DNA of 9,158 bases from Pseudomonadota bacterium (lineage in GTDB: Bacteria; Pseudomonadota; Gammaproteobacteria; Xanthomonadales; Rhodanobacteraceae), in the NCBI GenBank assembly GCA_018241165.1, contig JAFEEK010000178.1, forward strand, positions 1 to 9,158. Direction: 5' to 3'. Below are positions 1 through 7,899 of this stretch, piece after piece (within the stretch, counting starts at the first letter, position 1; the number at the start of each line of letters is the position of its first letter). The notes below the pieces were generated by a model, which was given only the letters and a program-made list of their open reading frames with translations, was not told where the DNA came from and ran no database searches. Position numbers and translations under genes: made by a program.

Positions 1-1
1 A

Positions 2-751
2 GCCGATGTTGCGTATTCGGCGCTGGCCAAATACTGGACGACCGACGCATTGCACGTGCCGTATCGCGCCATCCAGACGCCGGGCCGCATCGGCGGCGAG
101 AAGCTGCCACTGATCGTGTTCCTGCACGGCGACTGGCAGGACGGCACCGACAACGAATCGCAACTGGCAGGCTACGGCAACGGCTCGATGTTGTGGCTGG
201 ATCAAGCCATCCACGGCAGTATCCCGCTGGTCTATGTCGCGCCGCAGACGACTGGTGGCTATTGGCCGCCGGCGCGCGTGGCCGCAGTGGTGCGCGATGC
301 GCTCCAGCGATTTCCCATCGATGCGCGCCGCATCTACCTCACCGGCATCTCCGACGGCGGGACGGGCGTATGGGATGCATTCAAGACCTGGCCGGAATGT
401 TTCGCCGCCGGCGTGCCGATGTCGGGCATGACCGAGCTGGCGGGCATGGCTTCGATCCGTGACATTCCCGAATGGATTTTCCACGGCGCCAAGGACAACG
501 ATACGGATGTGGAAACCGGTTACGGCGGGGCGATGATCGGCTCGCGCGCGGTCGTGCGCGCCTTGCGCGCACTTGGCGGGCATCCGATCTACACCGAATA
601 TCCGAACGAGATGCACGTGATCTGGCATCACGCCTATTCCACGCCGGCGTTGTTGCCGTGGCTGCTGGACCAGCGCCTTGCGCATCCGCCTTGCGATTTC
701 TCCGCCTTGCCGGAGCCGGGGTCGCTGACGTGGAAGGGCGGGAAACGGTAG
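2..751 (+). CDS. alpha/beta-hydrolase, predicted peptidase/esterase (5' partial)
   Basis: The reading frame is open from the left edge, so the true start lies outside the window; 249 codons are visible before TAG. The protein looks like the prolyl-oligopeptidase/PHB-depolymerase-like alpha/beta-hydrolases called predicted peptidases (COG4099 type). The visible residues include the strand and oxyanion motif LIVFLHGDWQDGTDNE and the nucleophile elbow YLTGISDGG, with Ser at visible residue 117 (bases 350-352). The probable acid is in FHGAKDND (Asp165, bases 494-496), and the probable catalytic His is in NEMHVIWHHAY (His205, bases 614-616). This is the complete Ser-Asp-His order of the fold. In-frame TTG (50) is only an artificial start, because coding sequence continues upstream and an N-terminal or signal segment is probably missing. 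The natural substrate (ester or peptide) cannot be read from sequence. No functional link to the downstream genes is evident. Family assignment is by motif recall. Confidence 0.85.
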   Translation, partial: ADVAYSALAKYWTTDALHVPYRAIQTPGRIGGEKLPLIVFLHGDWQDGTDNESQLAGYGNGSMLWLDQAIHGSIPLVYVAPQTTGGYWPPARVAAVVRDALQRFPIDARRIYLTGISDGGTGVWDAFKTWPECFAAGVPMSGMTELAGMASIRDIPEWIFHGAKDNDTDVETGYGGAMIGSRAVVRALRALGGHPIYTEYPNEMHVIWHHAYSTPALLPWLLDQRLAHPPCDFSALPEPGSLTWKGGKR

Positions 752-754
752 AAT
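725..754 (+). promoter_or_regulatory. candidate sigma70 promoter for the acyl-CoA dehydrogenase
   Basis: CTGACG (725-730, four of six matches to TTGACA) is followed after 18 bases by TAGAAT (749-754, five of six matches to TATAAT). The first three bases of this -10 are the hydrolase stop codon. Transcription would start near 761 and give a leader of about 117 nt that holds the whole palindromic repeat. Only sequence similarity supports it. Confidence 0.4.
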
Positions 755-770
755 TCGCACACCGTTTTTT
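743..770 (+). terminator. possible weak intrinsic terminator after the hydrolase
   Basis: A perfect 7-base inverted repeat, AAACGGT (743-749) and ACCGTTT (761-767), is separated by 11 bases and lies inside a T run (765-770). It overlaps the hydrolase stop codon. The stem has only three G:C pairs and a long loop, so as an intrinsic terminator it would be weak. The larger palindromic repeat directly downstream may also stop or stabilise the transcript. Confidence 0.3.
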
Positions 771-773
771 GCT

Positions 774-860
774 CGTCATTCCGGCGAAAGCCGGAATCCA
801 GTGTCTTTTCTGGTGGCGTCCTGCCTCCTGGATTCCGGCCAATCCTTGGCCGGAATGACG
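774..860. repeat. nested palindromic intergenic repeat (VIPAKAGIQ type)
   Basis: Two arms face each other, 774-801 and 828-860. Both contain CGTCATTCCGGC and GCCGGAATCCAG, in the left arm directly and in the right arm as the reverse complement. Each arm is itself a hairpin. The left is an 8-bp stem (778-785 with 790-797) closed by a GAAA tetraloop, and the right is a 9-bp stem (832-840 with 848-856) with a 7-nt loop. The whole can therefore fold as two small hairpins or as one long rod around 802-827. Translated, it gives the VIPAKAGIQ peptide I recognise as the signature of a repeat scattered between genes in many proteobacteria; its inner 20-mer has the ATTCC-N10-GGAAT layout of Neisseria dRS3. 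No other copy occurs in this window, so the dispersed nature is known from the family rather than seen here. Confidence 0.8.
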
Positions 861-866
861 GCACAC

Positions 867-872
867 AAGGAG
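867..872 (+). promoter_or_regulatory. ribosome binding site of the acyl-CoA dehydrogenase
   Basis: AAGGAG ends five bases before the ATG at 878. It is a strong Shine-Dalgarno sequence and fixes the start. It lies only six bases beyond the end of the palindromic repeat, so folding of that repeat could affect ribosome access. Confidence 0.8.
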
Positions 873-877
873 CCCCG

Positions 878-2026
878 ATGGATTTCCACTTCAGCGAAGA
901 ACAACTGCAAATCCAGGCCATCGCCCGCGATTTCGCGCAAAAGCGTATCGCGCCGGTGGCGGCCGATTTCGACAAGTCCGGCGAGTTTCCGCTGGCCAAC
1001 ATCCGCGAGATGGGTCAGTTGGGCCTGATGGGTATCGAGGTTCCGAGCGAATACGGCGGCGCCGGCATGGATTCCATCGCCTACGTGCTGGCGATGATGG
1101 AAATCGCCGAAGCCGACTGCGCGCATTCGACCATCATGTCGGTGAACAACACGCTGTACTGCAACGGCCTGCTGAAATTCGGCAACGAAGAACAGAAACA
1201 CAAATACGTCACCCCGATCGCAAGCGGCGCGGCGATCGGTGCGTTCGCGCTGACCGAACCGCAATCGGGTTCTGATGCCACCGCCATGCGTTGCCGCGCG
1301 GCGAAACAGGCTGACGGCAGCTTCGTCATCAACGGCAAGAAGAGCTGGATCACGTCCGGTCCGGTGGCGAAATACATCCTGTTGTTCGCCATGTCCGATC
1401 CGGACAAGCACGCACGCGGGATCACCGCGTTCATGATCGACACCGAACGGGCAGGTTTCCATCGCGGCAAGACCGAACCGAAACTCGGCATTCGCGCCTC
1501 GGCCACCTGCGAGATCGAGTTCACCGACTACCATGCGCCGGCTGCGGACGTGATCGGCGAGGAAGGCCACGGCTTCAAGATCGCGATGGGCGTGCTCGAT
1601 GCCGGTCGCATCGGCATCGCCTCGCAGGCGGTGGGACTGGCGCGCGCGGCCTACGAGGCCACGCTCGTCTATGCACGCGACCGCAAGGCGTTTGGCCAGT
1701 CGATCGGTTCGTTCCAGATGATCCAGCAAAAAATCGCGGACATGAAATGCAAGCTCGATGCGGCGCATTGGCTGACCCTGCGCGCGGCCTGGACCAAGCA
1801 GCAGGGCGGGCGTTTTTCCACCGAAGCCGCGGTAGCCAAACTCACCGCGTCCGAAGCGGCGATGTGGATCACGCACCAGGCTGTACAGGTACACGGTGGC
1901 ATGGGTTATTCCAAGGAAATGCCGCTGGAGCGTTACTTCCGCGACGCCAAGATCACCGAAATCTATGAAGGCACGTCTGAAATCCAGCGCATGGTGATTG
2001 CGCGCAACGAGACCGGGCTGCGCTGA
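878..2026 (+). CDS. acyl-CoA dehydrogenase, short-chain (butyryl-CoA) type
   Basis: This is a 382-residue FAD flavoenzyme that oxidises acyl-CoA to trans-2-enoyl-CoA in fatty-acid or branched-chain amino-acid breakdown and passes electrons to electron-transferring flavoprotein. The length is typical of the family. Domain order is an N-terminal helical domain (about 1-115), a middle beta domain (about 118-215) and a C-terminal helical domain (about 225-375). Both family signatures are present: GAFALTEPQSGSDA (121-134) and the block starting QAVQVHGGMGYSKEMPLERY at 334. The catalytic base should be Glu364 in IYEGTSEIQR, the position used by short- and medium-chain enzymes. MSVNNTLY, LDAGRIGIASQA and ITEIYEGTSEIQR closely resemble mammalian short-chain acyl-CoA dehydrogenase (ACADS). 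The exact substrate (butyryl, isobutyryl or 2-methylbutyryl) cannot be decided. The start is chosen by the strong AAGGAG site. No ETF or other beta-oxidation gene is in the window. Confidence 0.95.
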   Translation: MDFHFSEEQLQIQAIARDFAQKRIAPVAADFDKSGEFPLANIREMGQLGLMGIEVPSEYGGAGMDSIAYVLAMMEIAEADCAHSTIMSVNNTLYCNGLLKFGNEEQKHKYVTPIASGAAIGAFALTEPQSGSDATAMRCRAAKQADGSFVINGKKSWITSGPVAKYILLFAMSDPDKHARGITAFMIDTERAGFHRGKTEPKLGIRASATCEIEFTDYHAPAADVIGEEGHGFKIAMGVLDAGRIGIASQAVGLARAAYEATLVYARDRKAFGQSIGSFQMIQQKIADMKCKLDAAHWLTLRAAWTKQQGGRFSTEAAVAKLTASEAAMWITHQAVQVHGGMGYSKEMPLERYFRDAKITEIYEGTSEIQRMVIARNETGLR

Positions 2027-2141
2027 ACCGCGTCTGACGCAGGGCGTTTCCGGGCCGGCGCCGGGCCGTGCGCGGCTGGCGAATGCTTGGTGCGAAGGGG
2101 TATCCTTTGCATCCCGTATTTCCCGTTCCGGACGGATTCCC

Positions 2142-5100
2142 ATGAACGCCAATTCCAGCGCCGTCGAGCGCGCAGACGACTCCCTTTCGCATGCGGTCCT
2201 GGCGGCGCTTGGCGCCACGTCGACGCCACTGGCGCGGCCGTTCGTTGAACACTTCTTCCGCCGCATCGATGCCGAAGACGTGCGTGCACATGACGTTGCC
2301 GGCTGGACGGGGATGATGCGCGGGTTGCTGGAGTTCGCGCGCGTGCGCAAACCCGGCACGCCGAATCTGCGTGTATCGAACCCGGCGCAAGACGCCGACG
2401 GTTACGATTCCGCGCACACGGTCATCGACATCGTCACCGACGACATGCCGTTCCTGGTCGATTCGGTCGGCATCGCGGTCGGGCAGGCCGGCTTGAACGT
2501 GCATCTGGTCGCGCATCCGGTGTACGGCGTCGAGCGCGATGCCGGCGGCAACGTGCTTGCGTTCGGATCGGATGCCGGCAAGGGCAAGCCCGAATCGCTG
2601 ATGCATTTCGAGATCGACCGCGTTGCCGATCCGGCCGAACGCGCGCGCCTTGAACAGGTCTTGCGTGCGGCGCTGGACGACGTTGCCATGTGCTATCGCG
2701 ACTGGCCGGCGATGCGCGACAAGATGTTGGCGATCGCCGAGGACCTGGGCAAGCAGAAGCTGCCCGTGGATGCGGCCGGCATTGCCGAGGCGCAGGAATT
2801 CCTGCGCTGGGCGGCGGCCGATCATTTCACGTTTCTTGGCTATCGGGAATATCGCGTCGCCAAATCCGGCAGCGAGGAAGTGCTGCAGGCCGTGGATGGC
2901 TCGGGCCTTGGCATCCTGCACGGCAGCAATCGCGCGATGGCGCCGCGCTCGCTCAAGTCGCTGGCCGCGCGCGACCTGCCGCAGTCCGGCGCAATCGATG
3001 CAATCATCCTGACCAAGACCAATGCCCGCTCCAGCGTGCATCGTCCCGGATACATGGATTACATCGGCGTGATCGAGTTCGATGCCAATGGCGTGCCGGT
3101 GGCGGAACGGCGTTTCATCGGATTGTTCACGTCCAGTGCCTACGCGCGCCGGCCGTGGGAAATTCCGCTGTTGCGGCACAAGTTCGAGGCGGTGATGAAC
3201 CGCTCCGGGTTGCGCCGCGATTCGCATTCCGGCAAGAACCTGCGCCACATCCTCGAAACGCTGCCGCGCGACGAGCTGTTCCAGTCCAGCGAAGACGAGC
3301 TGTTCGCAACCGCCACCGGCGTACTCGGTCTTCAGGGTCGTTCACGTGCGCGCCTGTTCGTGCGTCGCGACAAGTACGGCCGCTTCTTTTCGTGCATGGT
3401 GTTCATGCCGCGCGACCGCTTCACCGCCGACGTGCGCGAGCGCATCGAGGGCCTGCTCAAGGAAACCTTCCGCGGCGAACGCGTGGATTCTGCGATCAGT
3501 GTCGGCGAATCCGCGCTGGCGCGCCTGCACCTGATCGCGCGCCCGACGGCCGGCGCGATTCCCCAATACGACACCGCGCAACTCGAAGATCGCATCGGCC
3601 AGATCGTGCGCAACTGGCGCGACAGCCTGCGCGACGAGCTGGTGCGCAAGCATGGCGAGGAGAAGGGGATCAAGCTGGCTACCCGCTTTGGCCGGGCGTT
3701 GCCCGCGGGTTACATCGAGGACGTCAGCGCCGAGGTTGCGGCGCTGGATGTGGAATCCATCGCCAGCCTGAAGGATGCCGGTGACCTGCGCCTGTCCCTG
3801 TATCGCAGCGGCAAGGATGGCGACGGTTTGCGCTTCAAGCTGTTCCGCTACGGCGCGCCGATCACCTTGTCCGAAGCGTTGCCGATGCTCGAAAACATGG
3901 GCCTGAAGATCCTGTCCGAACATCCCTACGAGATGAAACTCGGCGACAGCGCTGCGGTGATCCAGGATTTCGAAGTCGAACCTTCGGCGCCTCTGGGTTT
4001 CGACCTCGACCAGGTGCGTGATGGATTCCAGTCCAGCTTCGAGCGCATCTGGCGCGGGCAGGCGGAAAGCGACGGCTTCAACAAGCTGATCCTCGGCGCG
4101 AATCTGGGTTGGCGCCAGGTCGCGATGCTGCGCGGCATCTGCAAGTACATCGTGCAGACCAATGCGACGTTTTCGCAAAGCTACATGGAGGAAACCCTCA
4201 ACCGTTATCCGTTGATCGCGGGCCTGCTGGTCGAGTTCTTCGAAGCCAAGTTCGATCCGCAGCGCGAGGATCCGGGCAAGACCGTACTCGAGGGCGCGCG
4301 CAAGCGCCTGCGCCGCGAGCTTGAAGTCCTGCTGCCTGCAGAAATCGCAAGTTCCCACAGCGGGTTCGTGGATGCCCTGATCGATGTGCGCAGCCAGCCG
4401 CGCGACGCGCAGATGCAGGCGATCGTCGCGGCGCTGCGCATCCTGCTCGACCGCGTGGCGAGCCTGGATGAAGATCGCATCCTGCGCGGCTTCCTCGGCG
4501 TGATCGGCGCGATGTTGCGCACCAGCTACTTCCAGACGCCCGCTGGCCGCGCGCGCGAATACATCAGCTTCAAGTTCGATTCGTCCAGGGTGCCGGACCT
4601 GCCCAAGCCGAAACCCTACCGCGAGATTTTCGTCTACGCGCCGCGTGTGGAAGCCGTGCACCTGCGCTTCGGCCCGGTCGCGCGCGGTGGCCTGCGCTGG
4701 TCGGATCGGCGCGAGGATTTCCGCACCGAGGTCCTGGGCCTGGTCAAGGCGCAGATGGTCAAGAACACCGTCATCGTGCCGGTCGGTTCCAAGGGCGGAT
4801 TTTTCGTCAAGCGCCCGCCCGTCAGCGGTGATCGCGATGCACAACTTGCCGAGGGCATCGCCTGCTACCGCCTGTTCATGAACGGCATGCTCGACATCAC
4901 CGACAACCTGGTCGACGGCAAGGTCGTGCATCCGCAAAATTGCGTGCGCCACGACGCGGACGATCCGTATCTGGTCGTCGCCGCGGACAAGGGTACAGCC
5001 ACGTTTTCCGACATCGCGAACGCGATTTCCGCCGAACACGGTTTCTGGCTCGGCGACGCGTTCGCGTCGGGCGGTTCGGTCGGTTACGACCACAAGGGCA

Positions 5101-7088
5101 TGGGCATCACCGCGCGCGGCGGCTGGGAGTCGGTCAAGCGCCATTTCCGCGCGCTGGCGCGCGACTGCCAAAATCAGGACTTCACCTGCGTCGGCATCGG
5201 CGACATGTCCGGCGACGTATTCGGCAACGGCATGCTGCTGTCGCGGCACACGCGCCTGCTTGCCGCATTCGATCACCGCCACATCTTCCTCGACCCGAAT
5301 CCGGATGCCGGCAAATCCTTTGCCGAACGCGAGCGCCTGTTCAAGTTGCCGCGTTCGTCGTGGGCGGACTACGACACGAAGCTGATCAGCGCCGGCGGCG
5401 GCGTGTATCCGCTGAGTGCGAAGTCGATTCCAGTTTCCGCACCGGTGCGCGAGGCGCTGGGCATCGATGCGGGCACGGATTCGCTGTCGCCGAACGACTT
5501 CAAGCGCGCGATCCTCAAGGCGACGGTCGATTTGTTGTGGAACGGCGGCATCGGCACCTACGTCAAGGCCGAAACCGAAACCAATGCGGATGTCGGCGAC
5601 CGCTCCAACAACGCGATTCGCATCAACGGCAAGGATCTGCGTTGCAAGCTGGTGGGCGAGGGCGGCAACCTGGGATTCACCCAGCGCGGCCGCATCGAAG
5701 CGGCGCTCAATGGCGTGCTGCTCAACACCGACTTCATCGACAACTCGGCGGGCGTGGATACGTCCGACCACGAGGTCAACATCAAGATCCTGCTCGGCGA
5801 CGCGGTGCGGCGCGGCGAATTGACCTATGACACGCGCAACGCCGAGATCGCGGCGATGACCGACGAAGTCGCGCGCCTGGTCCTGCTCGACAATTATCGC
5901 CAGAACCAGGCGATCAGCCTGATGGAGCGCATGTCGGTCGCGCGCATCGGCGCCAAGCAGCATTTCATCCGCACGCTGGAATCACAGGGCTTGCTCGACC
6001 GCCAGATCGAATACCTGCCCAGCGATGCCGAGTTCGCCGAGCGCAAGGCGCGCGGGCTGGGCCTGACCAGGCCGGAACTGTCGATCCTGTTGTCGTATTC
6101 CAAGATCGTGCTGTTCCAGCAATTGCTCGAGTCCGATGTGCCGGAAGATCCGTATCTATCGAAGGAATTGCGTCGCTATTTCCCGACGCCGCTCCAGGAA
6201 AAATACGCGCCGCACATGGAACGCCATCGCCTGAAGCGCGAAATCATCGCCACTGCGGTGACCAATTCCATGGTCAACCGCATGGGCGCCACGTTCGTGA
6301 TGCGCATGGGCGAAGACACCGGCAAGACGCCGGCGCAGGTGGCGCGCGCCTACAACATCGCGCGCGAGGTGTTCGATGCGCGCGCGCTGTGGGCCGGCAT
6401 CGAGGCGCTGGACGGCAAGGTCGATGGCAACGCGCAGATCGACGCGCTGCTCGTGATCTGGAATGCGCTGCGCGGTTCCACGCGCTGGATTCTCAATCAT
6501 TCCGACGCCACGCTCGACATCGCCGCCGCGGTGGATCGCTACCACGCGGGCATGCGCGAGTTGCGCGGCCACTTGACCGAAGCGATCACGCCGCGCGAGA
6601 AACAACGCTTCGACACCGACAAGCAACGCTGGATCGATGCAGGTTTTCCGGACGCGCTTTCCGCCGATCTTGCCGTGCTGCCGACGCCGGGATCTGGCCT
6701 GGACATCATCCATGTCGCCGCCGACCACAAGCTCGGCGTCGAACGCGCCGCGGAAGTCTATTTCGCGCTCGGCGATGCGCTGTACCTGTCCTGGCTCATG
6801 GCCAAGATCGAAGAACTGCCGGTCGAATCGCGCTGGCACGCGCACGCGCGCGGCAGCCTGCGCGACGAGCTGTATTCGCAGCATCGTGCGCTGACCGCGC
6901 AGATCATCGGGCACGGCGGCAAAGGCAGCGGCGCGGAACTCGTGGAAGCCTGGCTCAATCGCGACGATCCGGCGCTCAAGTTCACCCTGAACATGTTCGC
7001 CGACATGCGCAGCCAGCTCGTCGCCGACTATCCGATCGTCTCGGTGGCGGTACGCCGGCTCGCGCAGTTGGTGCAGGCGGGTGGGTGA
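2142..7088 (+). CDS. gdhB: NAD-dependent glutamate dehydrogenase, 180-kDa class
   Basis: This 1648-residue cytoplasmic enzyme oxidatively deaminates L-glutamate to 2-oxoglutarate and ammonia with NAD+ (EC 1.4.1.2). The size matches the large class known as GdhB in Pseudomonas aeruginosa. The N-terminal half holds ACT-like regulatory segments: near [11 protein letters not shown] (100-110), near [12 protein letters not shown] (about 302-313) and around residues 564-598. The catalytic core spans about 813-1250. There, [13 protein letters not shown] (848-860), KAQMVKN (869-875) and VPVGSKGGF (879-887) line up with KGGLR, TFKN and GGGKGG of 50-kDa enzymes, placing the substrate Lys at 874 and the catalytic Lys at 884. 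[14 protein letters not shown] (1017-1030) is the dinucleotide-binding loop. KLVGEGGN (1169-1176) and [14 protein letters not shown] (1200-1213) are further core motifs. A long helical C-terminal region follows. ATG 2142 is preferred over an upstream in-frame codon inside the preceding gene, although its ribosome site (GGACGGA, 2130-2136) is weak. The family is allosterically regulated in some species; here that is inference from the ACT segments. Confidence 0.97.
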   Translation: MNANSSAVERADDSLSHAVLAALGATSTPLARPFVEHFFRRIDAEDVRAHDVAGWTGMMRGLLEFARVRKPGTPNLRVSNPAQDADGYDSAHTVIDIVTDDMPFLVDSVGIAVGQAGLNVHLVAHPVYGVERDAGGNVLAFGSDAGKGKPESLMHFEIDRVADPAERARLEQVLRAALDDVAMCYRDWPAMRDKMLAIAEDLGKQKLPVDAAGIAEAQEFLRWAAADHFTFLGYREYRVAKSGSEEVLQAVDGSGLGILHGSNRAMAPRSLKSLAARDLPQSGAIDAIILTKTNARSSVHRPGYMDYIGVIEFDANGVPVAERRFIGLFTSSAYARRPWEIPLLRHKFEAVMNRSGLRRDSHSGKNLRHILETLPRDELFQSSEDELFATATGVLGLQGRSRARLFVRRDKYGRFFSCMVFMPRDRFTADVRERIEGLLKETFRGERVDSAISVGESALARLHLIARPTAGAIPQYDTAQLEDRIGQIVRNWRDSLRDELVRKHGEEKGIKLATRFGRALPAGYIEDVSAEVAALDVESIASLKDAGDLRLSLYRSGKDGDGLRFKLFRYGAPITLSEALPMLENMGLKILSEHPYEMKLGDSAAVIQDFEVEPSAPLGFDLDQVRDGFQSSFERIWRGQAESDGFNKLILGANLGWRQVAMLRGICKYIVQTNATFSQSYMEETLNRYPLIAGLLVEFFEAKFDPQREDPGKTVLEGARKRLRRELEVLLPAEIASSHSGFVDALIDVRSQPRDAQMQAIVAALRILLDRVASLDEDRILRGFLGVIGAMLRTSYFQTPAGRAREYISFKFDSSRVPDLPKPKPYREIFVYAPRVEAVHLRFGPVARGGLRWSDRREDFRTEVLGLVKAQMVKNTVIVPVGSKGGFFVKRPPVSGDRDAQLAEGIACYRLFMNGMLDITDNLVDGKVVHPQNCVRHDADDPYLVVAADKGTATFSDIANAISAEHGFWLGDAFASGGSVGYDHKGMGITARGGWESVKRHFRALARDCQNQDFTCVGIGDMSGDVFGNGMLLSRHTRLLAAFDHRHIFLDPNPDAGKSFAERERLFKLPRSSWADYDTKLISAGGGVYPLSAKSIPVSAPVREALGIDAGTDSLSPNDFKRAILKATVDLLWNGGIGTYVKAETETNADVGDRSNNAIRINGKDLRCKLVGEGGNLGFTQRGRIEAALNGVLLNTDFIDNSAGVDTSDHEVNIKILLGDAVRRGELTYDTRNAEIAAMTDEVARLVLLDNYRQNQAISLMERMSVARIGAKQHFIRTLESQGLLDRQIEYLPSDAEFAERKARGLGLTRPELSILLSYSKIVLFQQLLESDVPEDPYLSKELRRYFPTPLQEKYAPHMERHRLKREIIATAVTNSMVNRMGATFVMRMGEDTGKTPAQVARAYNIAREVFDARALWAGIEALDGKVDGNAQIDALLVIWNALRGSTRWILNHSDATLDIAAAVDRYHAGMRELRGHLTEAITPREKQRFDTDKQRWIDAGFPDALSADLAVLPTPGSGLDIIHVAADHKLGVERAAEVYFALGDALYLSWLMAKIEELPVESRWHAHARGSLRDELYSQHRALTAQIIGHGGKGSGAELVEAWLNRDDPALKFTLNMFADMRSQLVADYPIVSVAVRRLAQLVQAGG

Positions 7089-7090
7089 GG
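7087..7090 (+). promoter_or_regulatory. ribosome binding site deciding the nadK start
   Basis: GAGG, within GGTGAGGG, overlaps the TGA stop of the glutamate dehydrogenase gene and precedes GTG 7096 by five bases. It favours GTG 7096 over the in-frame GTG at 7081, and suggests that ribosomes finishing the upstream gene restart on nadK. Confidence 0.55.
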
Positions 7091-7095
7091 GCGAC

Positions 7096-7857
7096 GTGAC
7101 ATCCATCGCCTTCGCTGCCGCCAAGACCGACGAGGCGCAGGCTGCGCTTGCGGATTTACGCGCGCGTTACGGCGAGGTAGCGGCCGAACAGGCCGACGTG
7201 ATCGTCGCGCTGGGCGGCGACGGCTTCATGTTGCGCACGCTGCATCGTCATCTCGCGCTGGACAAACCGGTGTTCGGAATGAAGCTCGGTACGGTCGGCT
7301 TCCTGATGAACCAGTACCGCGCCGAGGACTTGCGAGAGCGCCTCGCGCGCGCGCAACCCACGCCGTTGCATCCACTGGTCATGGACACGACTGGCGAGTC
7401 CGGCGCCACGACCACGGCTCTTGCGTTCAACGAAGTCTCGCTGCTGCGGCAGACCAAGCAGGCCGCGCATATCCGTGTCTCGCTCAACGGCGTTGCCAAG
7501 ATCGATGAACTGATGTGCGATGGCGTGCTGGTGTGCACCTCCGCCGGTTCGACCGCGTACAACCTTTCGGCGCACGGACCGATCCTGCCGCTCGGTGCCG
7601 ACGTGCTGGCGATCACGCCGATCAGCCCGTTCCGGCCGCGGCGCTGGCGCGGCGCGATCCTGCGCGCGGGCACGGAAGTCAAATTCGAGATCCTCGATCC
7701 GTACAAACGCCCGGTCAGCGCCACCGCCGATTCGCACGAGGTGCGCGACGTCGTCGAAGTGACGATCCGCGAATCGCGCGAGAAATCCGTGACCTTGCTG
7801 TTCGATCCGGAACACAATCTCGAAGACCGGATACTCAATGAACAGTTTGCGTATTGA
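7096..7857 (+). CDS. nadK: NAD kinase
   Basis: NAD kinase (EC 2.7.1.23) phosphorylates NAD+ to NADP+ in the cytoplasm using ATP or polyphosphate. The protein has 253 residues if started at GTG 7096; GTG 7081 would add five residues and overlap the upstream stop. The diagnostic motifs are all present: [10 protein letters not shown] (GGDG at 40-43), the loop [12 protein letters not shown] (61-72), FNEVSLLR (Asn112-Glu113) and [16 protein letters not shown] (147-162). The conserved C-terminal segment [17 protein letters not shown] is typical of this short subfamily. Two positions differ from E. coli-like forms: KL replaces the usual NR in the GxNRG loop, and Ser149 stands where Pro is usual before AGSTAY. 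Neither removes a known catalytic residue. The gene lies 7 nt after the glutamate dehydrogenase stop, so the two are probably one transcript. It is shorter than E. coli NadK (292 residues) and by recall closer to Xanthomonas and alphaproteobacterial enzymes. Confidence 0.96.
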   Translation: MTSIAFAAAKTDEAQAALADLRARYGEVAAEQADVIVALGGDGFMLRTLHRHLALDKPVFGMKLGTVGFLMNQYRAEDLRERLARAQPTPLHPLVMDTTGESGATTTALAFNEVSLLRQTKQAAHIRVSLNGVAKIDELMCDGVLVCTSAGSTAYNLSAHGPILPLGADVLAITPISPFRPRRWRGAILRAGTEVKFEILDPYKRPVSATADSHEVRDVVEVTIRESREKSVTLLFDPEHNLEDRILNEQFAY

Positions 7858-7887
7858 ATGGACGACTTCCGCTACACGTTTCATCTT

Positions 7888-7892
7888 GGGGG
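7888..7892 (+). promoter_or_regulatory. ribosome binding site deciding the protease start
   Basis: GGGGG sits seven bases before ATG 7900. The other in-frame ATG, at 7858, lacks a ribosome site and would put 14 residues with acidic and aromatic character before the signal peptide. ATG 7900 is therefore chosen. Confidence 0.5.
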
Positions 7893-7899
7893 CTCTGCA

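Noticed and set aside
2055..2064. Perfect palindrome CCGGCGCCGG after the acyl-CoA dehydrogenase stop
   Set aside because: It has no loop and no following T run, so it is not a convincing terminator, and short GC palindromes are common in such DNA.
2076..2106. Possible promoter for the glutamate dehydrogenase (CTGGCG, 19 bases, TATCCT)
   Set aside because: The -35 matches only three of six consensus bases and the spacing is long. A promoter in 2027-2141 is likely, but I cannot place it.
776..3248. Two long overlapping minus-strand open frames (776-2359 and 1953-3248)
   Set aside because: They lie opposite the acyl-CoA dehydrogenase and the glutamate dehydrogenase N-terminus, have no recognisable domains, and one ends inside the palindromic repeat. 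They are compositional artefacts.
3342..5963. 873-codon open frame on the minus strand, opposite the glutamate dehydrogenase gene
   Set aside because: It is a shadow of codon bias in a high-GC gene. The plus strand encodes an unmistakable conserved enzyme there, and the minus product is rich in Arg, Ala, Asp and His with no recognisable motif.
7858..7899. In-frame ATG at 7858 as an alternative protease start, and a TTGAAT (7854-7859) as its -35
   Set aside because: ATG 7858 has no ribosome site and would bury the signal peptide behind 14 extra residues. No -10 lies at proper spacing from TTGAAT.
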